Assembly: GCA_038049695.1 (NCBI GenBank)
Contig: CP142451.1
Span: 65,601,501 to 65,665,500, forward strand
Reading direction: 5' to 3'
DNA: 64,000 bases
Origin: Cinnamomum chago
Taxonomy: Eukaryota > Streptophyta > Magnoliopsida > Laurales > Lauraceae
Shown: positions 11,935 through 22,165 of the stretch, in pieces
How the letters are laid out: the number at the start of each line of letters is the position of its first letter
How positions within the stretch are numbered: position 1 is the first letter of the stretch
Translations under genes and position numbers: made by a program
Notes under the pieces: generated by a model
The model's input: the letters and a program-made list of their open reading frames with translations, nothing else
What the model was told of the DNA's origin: nothing
Database searches by the model: none

Positions 11935-13038
11935 CTATCTTCTTGTCATGACTCCTTTTGTGATATCTCCAATGACATTATCCAAGTTATGATTTCTTAA
12001 TAACTTTGTGGGCATTGTAGGGACTGAGGGAATCTCTTCTTCAATTTCAGATGAAATAGGTTGCTCAACTGAGGTCTCTTCTTCATCATGAGGAGCTTTC
12101 TTAATTTGATTAGTCTCATCAAAGACAACATGAGCTGATTCCATGACAGCCATTGATCTGAGGTTGAACACTTTATAAGCCTTGCTTTTATCAGAATATC
12201 CTAAGAAGATCCCTTCATCAGATTTGGAATCAAACTTTTCAAGCTGCTCTCTATCTCTTATAATATAGCACTTGCTACCAAACACTTTAAGATAACCTAG
12301 ATTTGGTTTTCTTCCAAAATACAACTCATAAGGGGTTTTGTTAGTGTTCTTTGTCAAATAAACACGATTAATAAGATAGCATGCCGTATTGATAGCTTCA
12401 GCCCATAAGTTGCGTGGGAAATTTTTCTCATTAAGAAGGGTTCTGGCCATTTCTTGAATAACTCTGTTTCTTCTTTCAGCTACTCCATTTTACTGGGGAG
12501 TTTTAGGAGTAGAGAATTGATGACTGATCCCATGGCTTTCACAGAAGTCTGCAAATCTTTCATTTTCAAATTCGCCTCCATGATCACTTCTTATCTTCTT
12601 AATTTTGCAGTCCTTCTCAACTTGAATCTTCTTGCAAATCCTTATGATATTATCTACTGCATCTCATTTAGCATGAAGGAAGGCTACCCATCCAAATCTT
12701 GAATAATCATCAACCATAACTAGGATATACTTTCTCCCACCAATACTCTGAACAGGTGCAGGTCCAATGAGGTCCATATGAATGAGTTCAAGAGGACGAG
12801 CAGAGGATATATCTTTTATACCTTTAAAACTTTTCTTGATCTGTTTACCCATTTGACAAGCCTTGCACAATTCATATTTGTAATCATCTAATTTGGGTAT
12901 TCCTCTAACAATTTCTTTCTTAGATAAGATCTTCATCAGTTTGTAATTTATATGTCCCATTCTTTGATGCCACAACTGATTTTCTTGAACTTTTGACATT
13001 AAACACATGGATTCATTTTCACAACATTCTTCTATGGT
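11935..13038 (-). pseudogene. pol: Sirevirus E pre-integrase and integrase
   Basis: Read from 13038 leftward. The pre-integrase zinc motif starts at LWHQRMGHIN and includes CKACQMGK. The core has HMDLIGP, RSDHGGEFEN and NGVAERRNR, providing the D,D,E residues. Lesions are TAG at 13039-13041 (upstream edge), TGA at 12663-12665 (after FLHAK), TAA at 12490-12492 (inside the PQ*NGVAE motif, where Gln is usual) and TAG at 11935-11937 (after GVMTRR). All lie in one otherwise open frame, so point mutation rather than rearrangement killed it. Confidence 0.9.
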
Positions 13039-13791
13039 CTAGATGTTATCTTTAGTACGTAATCCAGTGAGTAGAACTTTGTGGGATTTCTCATCCAGAA
13101 CCTTACAAGATTTGCTATCAAAAACAACTTTATTCCTTTTATCACATAACTGACTTATGCTCAAAAGATTATGTTTTAAACCATCCACAAGGAAAACATC
13201 TTTTAAAGTAGGCATTTGATCTCCTCCAACACAGCCTTTTCCTATAATCTGAGCTTTCCGATTGTCTCCAAAAGACACATTTCCTCCATCATAGTCCTCA
13301 AGAATGATAAATCTAGAACGGTCTCCAGTCATATGCTTGGAGCAACCACTGTCCAAAAACCATCTAGAGTTTTCTTTAACTTTAAGAGCGGTTTGAACTA
13401 GAAAATTCTTAACATTTTTCTCTTTTTCAATCCAAGTAGCCTTAATGAAGGTAGAGACAGAGGTCTTGGGAATAAACTTAAAATGAGCTTTAGAAAGATG
13501 CTTTTGAGACATCCTAAACTTAAAGGGATAGTTTGGAACTAGATGACCTATTTGATTGCAAAAATGACAAGTCCATCTAGAGGAAAAGAAGATTTTATCT
13601 ATAGGTTTGAGATGAGTCCTAGAATAATGTTGAAAGCTATTCTTCTTGCTACTAGAGGAGCATTCAAAACCTATACCATTCTTGTTACCAAAGACTTTAT
13701 TCAAGCCTAACATTTGATAGAATTTGTCATTGCCTAAGGTAAATTTTCCAACAACATGTTTTCCCTTTTCAAGTTTCATTTGAAGAGATTC
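13039..13791 (-). pseudogene. pol: Sirevirus E Gag C-terminus and protease
   Basis: Read from 13791. The Gag tail contains a second zinc knuckle near 13535-13575 whose last Cys is Tyr (CHFCNQIGHLVPNY), so it is probably non-functional. Protease follows with the active-site motif LDSGCSKHMTGD near 13310-13350 and the usual GLKHNLLSISQLCD near 13140-13180. A TAA at 13792-13794 separates this from the coiled-coil part of Gag in the same frame. Confidence 0.88.
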
Positions 13792-14187
13792 TTATTCTTG
13801 TTGACTAGATTCTAGCAGACATTGTAATTTATGAATTTCTTTTTCAGCTTTAGCAAAATTGTCATTAGAGGTAGTCAACTTAGATTGAACATTTTTTATC
13901 TCATTGTCTTTCAAGATTAATTGATCTTTTAAAACATTTAGATCATTCACAAGCCTTTTAGATTCACTTTTTAAACTTTTATTTTTCTTGGTTATGACTT
14001 CACATAGTTCATATAGTTCCTCATAGGCTTGATGAATATCAGTTTCACTATTCTCATCATTCACTTCTTCTATTAAAACATTATGATCATTGTTTTCTTC
14101 AATGGGAGTGAAGAGAAGCCAAGAAGTGGAATTATCATTATCTTCATCATTTTGAGGTTCATTATTGTCAGTACTTTCATCTTCATC
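13792..14187 (-). pseudogene. gag: Sirevirus E Gag coiled-coil segment
   Basis: Lys/Glu-rich heptad-like sequence containing YEELYELCEVITKKNKSL, preceded by an acidic stretch. It is homologous to the coiled coils of the single ORFs in elements B, C and D (YEELYTLSL-type). The acidic part is interrupted at 14187 by solo LTR G; across the duplicated TCATC the frame continues into 16176. Confidence 0.85.
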
Positions 14188-16175
14188 TGAAAGTTCATGC
14201 TATTCTGATATGAACTTGGACTTCCATGGCTGATTTCTGATTTTCAAATCGAAAACAGATCTGATATGGCAGCCATGAAACATGCATAAAAACTCCATGA
14301 AATCATGATCAACATGTGTATAATGAAAAGAGATGAAAGAGGACTAATACCTTGATGATATGATGGCCTCAAATCTCTGAAACAAGTGCTCCAAAGGTCT
14401 GATCTCAACCTGCAGTCACCAATGCAAGTTGCAGGAATTTTCTGTAGTAGCTTTTGCTTTGATCTTCTCTTCTATTCCACAACCCAAACTGATTGGCTTT
14501 GATTGTGGGATCAAACAATGGATTCCTAGATGGGTTTTCGGAACTATACTTTGTGGAAAAGAACTAGGACCTGATATCCTCTCCTCAATGAATGAAGAAG
14601 AAGACAGCCATGGACGTGTGCTACTATCTCTCTTGGGCAGCCAATGGAGTTCCCTCTTGTTTCACGCCTAGGGTTAATTCCTCTCTCACTTGTTCCTTGT
14701 TGCACGCCTAGGGTAGGGAGGGGTTTATAAATAGCTTACATTCCTTCATTAGTTATCTCTAATAGGAATGACCATCCCTAAAAAATAGCAACCAGCCACC
14801 ATAGTAGTGCAACACCTTCTAATTAAAGATACTAAAATTTAGTAAACTTTAATCATAGGAATTCTTACCCAAATAGGAATTCTACCTTCCAAGTAAAGAT
14901 ACCTAGTTAAACTTGGAAACCTCACACAAGGGGCTCCCCTTACGGCTGGCCCACAAGATAGATAAACACACACCATGGCCCACAAGTTAATTATTTAGCT
15001 AGAGTTAAATTCATGTATGCCTTCAAAAGCCTATTTGAATTTAAACTCAAAATATTTTTCCACAAAAAATAATTCAACCACATATCATCTAATTAAATTA
15101 GGAAACCATGCCAATATAGGAAAGTGACTAGAAGAGGGACCAAAAGACATATTTGCCCTTGGCTCCCAAAATGACCAAAATGTCCATGCTAACCCCATAG
15201 CAACATTAAGATCATTTTAACCCTAACTCATTCCACTAAAGAGTTATGGTTGCACTCCAGGGAAAAATATTAAATATGAAATAAGCTCGTCAGGTAATGA
15301 CATTCGTCTTTGACCTACCAAGTACAATGACCACAATGCCCCTCTATGTAACATCCATAATCAAGTAGGTTAACCAATGTACTATCTACCTTCTTGATTA
15401 CATCTCATCCTTAGAACTTCATACCCTTGACTTAATCATCATCCGGATATCATTCTCTTGATCCAGGGAGCGACCCACAAGTTCAATATCCATATGGAAC
15501 ATCCATATACTAAGATCTTAGATTCTGATGATTAATCGGATAATTCTAAGGGGACGATCATTCCATCACACGATGGCATAGATTCCATATTGCATTTGCA
15601 CGTCCCAACTAATCAAGCTCGAGCACCCAAAACACAGAGCTGTTGACCCATGAAAAAGATCTCACCCAATAGTGAATTAAAGCACAAGAACTTGACTTCG
15701 TCAGTTCATCCACAAATGCTCAAGATTAAGAGCACTGGTCACTCAGTAGCAAGAGGTGACTTGATCTCTCTCTGTGATAGTACTATTTTAGAGATCACAC
15801 CTTTAATGGTCCTGTTCAATGCATGACACATGCACTAATGAGATATATCCGGGAAAGACCTCCCGTGACTAAGGTAAGTCACCCTGAACACAGGAGAGTT
15901 TCTCACTATAACTTATACCAAGATGAAGTGCCCAACTCCACCTCTCAGTTATGAACAAATTAGTTATTTCCAGTGTCCATGACTTAGACCTTTCTGTGTG
16001 CAGTCACTACACACCCAAGTCATTTACTAGAAAACAATGGGCCTTACACAACCATACATATACACAAGTAATAAGAGAAAGATGTCATTCTATTAAATAA
16101 CCAATAAATATCCAGTAACAGAGATGTGAGTGCAGTCAGTGGGCTTTAGGGCATACACCAATCCCAACAATATCA
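14188..16175 (-). repeat. Solo LTR G inside gag of E (TSD TCATC)
   Basis: The insert is TG...CA bounded, 1988 bp, with exact 5-bp duplications TCATC at 14183-14187 and 16176-16180. Deleting it with one TSD copy restores an open Gag frame (acidic TWDEDES region), which fixes both boundaries. No gag-pol, PBS or second LTR was seen inside, so a solo LTR is the best reading. Its sequence on the minus strand starts near TGTTGGGATTGGTGTATGCC, a style common in copia LTRs; the family is not assigned. Confidence 0.75.
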
Positions 16176-17154
16176 TCATCCCAAGTTATGTTCAAGACTT
16201 TCTTTCCTTTCTTATCTTTCTTTTCAGATTCTTTAGGGGAGGGACAATTTTGAGCGATGTGACACAAACCTTTACAGTTGTAACATTGCACATCCTTTTT
16301 GGTAAAAGATCCCCTTGAGTTCCTTTGAAAATTTTCATTTCTAGAATCTTCAGAATATTTATAGTTCTTTTTGTTCTTAAGGAGATTCTTAAACTTCTTA
16401 GCAAGCAAAATAGTGTTTTCATCATCACTCTCACTCTCATTGTCATTTTCTTTATGTTGGGAGCTAAGAGCTACACCTTTCTTCTTGCTAGGGACTTCAA
16501 AATCTAATTCATAAGTGAGAAGATTTCCTCTAAGTTCTTCTATTTTGATCTTGTCAACATCTTTGCTTTCAGTTATAGCTACTATCTTGGGTTTGAACCT
16601 TTTGGGAGAGATCTTAGTATTTTTCTAACAGCTTTGGACTCATCCATCTTCTCTCCTAGACCTATGAGGGAATTAACAATCTCCATGAATTTAGTTTAGA
16701 ACTCGTCAAAAGTTTCTTCCTCTTGCATTTTGAGTTCTTCATACTTAGTAGACAACATTTGGATTTTAGCTACTTTGACTTGATTGGTCCCTTCATGAGT
16801 GGTCTCTAAGGTATCCCACACTTCCTTAGCAGTAATACAATTTACTACCCTATTGAACTCTTCTTGGGACAAGGCACAAAACAAGGCATTTTTAGCTTTA
16901 GCATTTAGATTTGCCCTATCTTTCTCTCCTTGAGTCCAATCTTTCTTAGGCTTATCCTTGATAGCTATGACATGTCCTTCAGAATCTTTTTCAGTGATAA
17001 TGGGTTCATGATACCCTTCTTCAATGATATTCCAAACATCTAGACTTTGAGATTCTAGAAAGACTTGCATCCTAATCTTCCAATATTGGTAATAGGAGCC
17101 ATTAAACAAGTGTGGTCTATTAGTAGCATGACCTTCTCCTAATTGGGATTGCAT
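16176..17154 (-). pseudogene. gag: Sirevirus E Gag N-terminal part
   Basis: The start is ATG 17152-17154, the first in-frame Met after the PBS. The capsid-like N-terminus contains FNGSYYQYWKIRMQVFL and EVWDTLETTHEGTNQVK, as in Sirevirus/copia Gags. A TAA (16696-16698) replaces an aromatic codon after ETFDEF. The first zinc knuckle, CYNCKGLCHIAQNC, lies near 16255-16300 with C-X2-C-X4-H-X4-C spacing. The frame then enters the acidic region cut by solo LTR G. Confidence 0.88.
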
Positions 17155-17226
17155 GGCGACTACAAAAGCAAAAACTCACTCTAAGGATTCTAACTCTAGG
17201 TTGTTAGACCTAAACAAGAGCATCTA

Positions 17227-17239
17227 GGCTCTGATACCA
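17227..17239 (-). promoter_or_regulatory. Primer binding site of E (tRNA-iMet)
   Basis: The reverse complement reads TGGTATCAGAGCC, complementary to the 3' end of plant initiator-Met tRNA, separated by two bases from the 5' LTR. Confidence 0.88.
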
Positions 17240-17241
17240 AT

Positions 17242-18806
17242 TGAAAGTCCAAGATCGAATCCTAGAGGGGGGGGGGGGGGGTTGAATAGGGTGCGCTCAA
17301 ATTCCTAGACCAATTTTAAATTCTTTTAGCTTTTAAGTCTCTTATGCTTTGAAGAAGAATAATAAAATTAACCAAGAGAGCATAATCCATAAAAAGAAAG
17401 CATAAAGACAATCACCATAACACAAGCATATATAGTGGTTCGGCCAAATTGCCTACATCCACTCCCGGTACACCTACCGGTATTCACTAACTTCAATTAA
17501 GGTTTAGGATCACCTCAAACCTTACAATCAACACTATGCTCTTTAAGGCTAAGCATAAACCTTTACACCATAAGCTTTTCAAGGCTAAGCATAAACCTTT
17601 ACAACATAGAACTTTTCTCTTATAAAAAATGCCTAAGGATGCATGGATTAAGAGAGCAATGAAGTGCAATGGAGTGACTCTAAATAGGCTAATTAGAAAG
17701 TGAAAACTCAACTCCTAGAAACATGCATAATAATGACAAAGTCTATGAATGATGCATTTTCTAGAAATAACTCTTTCTCTTTGAAAAGATGAAACTTTGA
17801 TTGATGCAAAGATGATAAACATAAGATAGAGAAAGAGTTGTTTTCCTAACACATGAATATGGTAAAGTGAACTAACTTGTTTTCAAAGAAGATGAACTAA
17901 AGGCTAGCATGTTTATGATAAAACAAGAAAACAAATTCATGTGTTACAGAGGCAATATGTTGTATTCATAGCATGTGAGATTTCTAAAGTATTAAGCATG
18001 TTATTAAGGACAACACTTTAATAGGAAAGCATCTTGTTAATCATGCATTGAAGGAGATCAAAGATTTTGAAACAAAACATGATTTTAAAAAGACTTTGGA
18101 TTAAAGAAAGCACACCCATTTGAAGATCAAAGGTTGAATCAATGGAATGGCTTCATAATCCCTTCAAAATGCTCTTGAAAAGTTGCAAACCCTTGGCCTC
18201 AAAAGTCCCTCCAAGATCAACAACTTTCTTCAAACAAAAAACCACTTTTTATAAAGAAAAAGTTGCCAACGGCTAGTCCCAGGTCGACCTGCCAACAGGG
18301 GGGGTCGACCTGGTACACACAACGGTCAAAAAAGTGACCGTTGGAGCTTCAGGACCAGTCGACCTACAGTCAACCTGCAGTGAGGCAGGTCGACCTGCCA
18401 CACAGGCATGTTGACAAGAAAAGAGCCCAGAAATCTGAAAATCTTAGAAACTTGCAATATTTGAAGGGCACTTTCTAGGGGACTTTGAGGACCAATATCC
18501 AAACATAAATCCATGACTGAAAGAAGATGAAACCTAAATTTCTAAAGTCATGAAAACTCCAAATCAAAATAATGATTTTAAAGAAAGAAACTTTGGAAAT
18601 CTTGAATGGATTTTAGAAACAAAAACTTCATGATCTTAGGAGGCAAACTGAATTTGAAAACCATGCATATCATTTGATAAAAACAAAGATTAAGAAGGAG
18701 AAATATGCATGATGATCTTATGAATAAAACCATGAATGAATGAGAGGACAAGCTTTATGAAAGAGAATCCATCATATCAAATTGCAACAAAACAAAAACT
18801 CTAACA
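17242..18806 (-). repeat. 5' LTR of Sirevirus E
   Basis: Same family and ends as 8370-9952. It has one GGTCGACC unit fewer and a run of 15 C (as G at 17267-17281) instead of 17. A hairpin-forming inverted pair AACGGTCA / TGACCGTT lies at 18320-18343 within the palindrome array (about 18282-18405). Confidence 0.9.
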
Positions 18807-18811
18807 CCTGG

Positions 18812-20441
18812 GGTATGCCTCCTTGGGGAGTGTGAATACCACCTAGATTGGTGCGGATCAAAGTTGGTCAAAATTAGGATTAAGACTAACTATCCATGAT
18901 CCCCTTCATTCATTATTATCTAGGTGTCTCATACCAAATAATGAATGACTCCCGATTAGCTTGGGTTTCTAAAATAGATGAGGCAAATCCTTGGGGATAC
19001 TACATCATTATTTTAGTTAAGTATGACCCACCAACTAGCATTGCATGACAACCGTTGCGAGTAGCTCCTCCTTGGGGAGTGGGCCCCCGCCCCGTCTCAC
19101 CGACATTATCCATAGGAGATCCATATCTAGTAACCAGACAAGTAAAAGCCCTCCGTGGGGAACGGCCATTCTCAAGATAGCGCGAGGCTAATACTTTCCT
19201 TACATTGGACCTATGGTGGAAAACCATGGGGATTTCTAAATATAAATGCCCCGTTCCCACTTAAGATTTTACAATTGAGGATTTCCCTTAAGGTACATGG
19301 GCCCACATATATACACATCAAATCATCTCATGATATGACCAATGACTGGTTCCAAGTCAAGTTATTTTAAGGAAAGTCCAGTTTCTGAATTAGTATTACC
19401 AATGGATCCATCTCAAGGGCCCACCAACTCTAATTAGAACTCTTTCCAAAAATTAATTTGATTTGACCAATTTTGGTAACTTGCTATGTTTAGATCAGAT
19501 TTGGAAACATTCTAAATTAAGCATTCATTCATAAATAGAAAAAGCTAAAATTAGAAACTAGTCCTCTCCTCCACATGGCCCAAGCGGAATAGACTTCTTG
19601 GACTTCTAGACTTTCCAAAACTTTGAGAATCCTTAAACTCTTTGAGCATCTCCAAGATCCTTTTGGTAGTCTTCAAACTCTTTGATTGGGAGTCCATCTT
19701 CACTTTCCTTCTACGTCTTGGACATTTTCAGAACTTACAAATTTTGAAAAATTACATAAATTCCTATATCTCTACAATGAGACTTACATGGTAATCTAAA
19801 CATGGAAATAAAAGGGTTATAGAGAAATTCACCATGCCTTGCCCATTCGCGGGAAACCAAGGAAACCATGATGCCCTTTACACTTAGCCTCAAATAAACC
19901 AATAACCATAAAAAGAAAGTGAAAGACTTGTGGGCCATATGGAGAGGACAATATCACCTGCAAGTTAGTATCTCATACAACAAAGCATCTCACAAAACCA
20001 GGTTACCAAACTACAATGGAAAAACAAGATGCCAAAGGTTGCCACCTTTTTAATACATGCACTTCGCAGAAGGGGTCTGGGGGTGTCCCCTGGCGGGGGT
20101 CGAGCTGATCAAAGAATACTAGAAAAATTCTATCTGCAGTCGGCTAGCCGACTGGTCCAGTCGGTTAGCCGACCCGACGAACCCAAAATTTTGGGGTTTT
20201 GTCAAATCATAGCCAACTGATCCCAAACTCTTTCTAATGATTCCATATACCATCAAATGGCTTCCTACCATCTTTCCATCATGATTAAACCTTTTTGTGA
20301 CATTCCAAACATGGATTTACTACAAAAAGTAAGCAAACCCAATCATAATTGATCCTTACATAGCCCTAGGTCTATCCTCTTCGCATCTCATGCAAAGATT
20401 AGATCTAGATCGCTGATCTAACATGATTAGAGATGAGGTAT
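18812..20441 (-). other. Element F leader, PBS-proximal part
   Basis: About 1.6 kb of non-coding sequence between F's PBS and the E insertion. It contains four copies of a CCTTGGGGA-like motif (18821, 18989, 19070, 19153) and two palindromes of the type AGTCGGCTAGCCGACT (20139-20154 and a near copy at 20159-20173). No supported ORF. A long leader between PBS and gag is known for some copia lineages. Confidence 0.65.
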
Positions 20442-20454
20442 GGCTCTGATACCA
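20442..20454 (-). promoter_or_regulatory. Primer binding site of element F (tRNA-iMet)
   Basis: The reverse complement reads TGGTATCAGAGCC, two bases from the LTR at 20457, so this LTR is the 5' LTR of a minus-strand element. Confidence 0.85.
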
Positions 20455-20456
20455 AT

Positions 20457-22125
20457 TGTTGGAAGTAGGTGGGCCTCGAGGATAGATTTTCAAAAACTTT
20501 TGACCCACTTGACTCAGGGATCAACTATCCATAAGGCTACAAAACCCAATCCAGGATGCAATCCCTCAATCTCATTAATCATGTACAGCAATATAACCTA
20601 TCTAGAAGATAGAAACCAACAACTACATGCAACAAAATAATCTACATCAAGTAGAGAAGTAGATTATACCTTTGGAACCCGGTAGTGCTCTAATCGAGGA
20701 GAAGACAATCAACTAGAACAAGAACTCTTCTTGAAGCAATTAGAGATCTCCAAGACCTTGTTGTCTTCCATGCTATGATCCTCTATCAGATCTATTTTCT
20801 TAAGAAGATGTGTGGGATCTCCAAGAGAAAACCCTACTAGAAACTCTAAGGAACTAAAAAGCAACTAGAAGAGAGAAGAGGAGAAGAAGAGTTGTGCAAC
20901 ACTTGCACTTGAGGCTCTTGGGCGTGGGTTGTGTGTCTTGGACGTCCAAGGGGTGTTTCCCCTTATATAGTCCTCATGCAACCTCTTTTTCTTACTTCTC
21001 TTACTAATTGCATAAGAAGTCTCACTCCCATACAAATTAGTAACTTCTCATGCTACTATTACTACTATTAGAAGTCTCACTTCAAATAGAAATAGTAAGT
21101 TTCTAATTCCTTTGTATTAGAGTTTAAGAATAGAATCTCTCTAATACTTGGGCTAGCGTGGGGACCACTAAGGATTCCTTAGAAAGCTGGCTCCAACTGA
21201 TACACGCGACCCCACATCTCATGTGCAATCCGGGCCCACAGTTAATTGCAAATAACACCACTATATAAATGCAACTGCACTCCAGTCTTAGGAATAAATT
21301 ACAATGAAGACCTTAAACTTCCATAGTACCACAAGTAGGCCCATCAATCATTATCTATGGATCAATTGGAATAAATCTGTCTCAGCCAATCTTAGATCCA
21401 TATCTTATTATCCTTGAGCCCCAATTAATCACAGTGATCATCAATACCATCCAATTAACTCTTAATCGAGATGGGTGCACACTTACTAATGATAAATCCA
21501 TTAATTGGCACAAGGGGATAATATAAATAGATTCCATCTTGATCATTGGATGTTCCCACAGTCGTACTTCCATGTACCCAAGACACCGAGGTGTTGACCT
21601 ACAATTGGCATCACTCATTGGTGACTCAAAGCAAATGAATAGATAGAAACTTGAGTTCATCACTATCTTAGGATTGAGAGTCTATTGCTAGGGAATTATG
21701 AGAGTAAACCTTAAAATCGAGACAGTATTCATAAGGTGCTTCTCATGGTCCTTCAATACATTCAATGTACCAGCGCTATGATCCAGAATCTTCCATTCTA
21801 ATGATCGAGACAAATCACACTATCTCATAGTTATCAAAGTGCTGCAACCTTATCAGATGAGATGCCCAGTCTCATCACTGGTTGTGAAGATGTTTTTAAG
21901 TATAAGATTTGTACACATGTCTTCCATATGTGGATCCCATCCATATACATATATCACATCTAATGTACTAATGGGACCCAGTTCATCTCATGAACCATTA
22001 TGTCATATGTATTGGTCATGTTCATTAAGTAATAAACACCATTCATCTCATGAAAGGAAATCATGATTTCATTGATAAATCAATTTATTACATCAACTGA
22101 TGGATTGAGTCCATACAATCTAACA
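20457..22125 (-). repeat. 5' LTR of element F
   Basis: TG...CA bounded, 1669 bp. It is clearly similar along its whole length to the plus-strand solo LTR at 59775-61447, which confirms both ends. The right flank CAAGC (22126-22130) is the presumed target duplication, with its partner outside the window. Confidence 0.88.
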
Positions 22126-22165
22126 CAAGCCCAATCCAGTGGGCCAAGTTAACCAGATGGATCTA
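22126..22165. other. Short pre-insertion DNA between F and the Tekay solo LTR
   Basis: Forty bases ending in the target duplication ATCTA (22161-22165). No further feature seen. Confidence 0.5.

Larger units (their letters stand above)
8370..18806 (-). mobile_element. Complete Sirevirus-like Ty1/copia element E
   Basis: Two LTRs (8370-9952 and 17242-18806) flank an internal region read right to left: PBS, Gag with two knuckles and a coiled coil, protease, integrase, RT, RNase H and polypurine tracts. The 5-bp target duplication CCTGG is exact (8365-8369 and 18807-18811). The integrase-before-RT order is Ty1/copia. The long Gag with a coiled coil between two CCHC motifs and the repeated GGGGGAGA polypurine tracts match Sireviruses. 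At least seven in-frame stops and a solo LTR inside gag show it is inactive. Confidence 0.92.
6887..22125 (-). mobile_element. Ty1/copia element F (minus strand, interrupted)
   Basis: Read right to left: 5' LTR (20457-22125), initiator-Met PBS, long leader (20441-18807, then 8369-8221), Gag (8220-7227) and the start of pol (7226-6887). Two insertions split it: Sirevirus E in the leader (TSD CCTGG) and the gypsy element in the pre-integrase region at 6886/6887. Integrase, RT, RNase H and the 3' LTR must lie left of the window. A solo LTR of the same family is at 59775-61447. The Gag is of the UBN2 type and does not resemble the Sirevirus Gag of E or A. Confidence 0.85.

Noticed and set aside
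14188..16175. DNA transposon or host intron inside gag of E
   Set aside because: TG...CA ends and a 5-bp duplication that restores the Gag frame fit a solo LTR better; no splice sites fit the borders.
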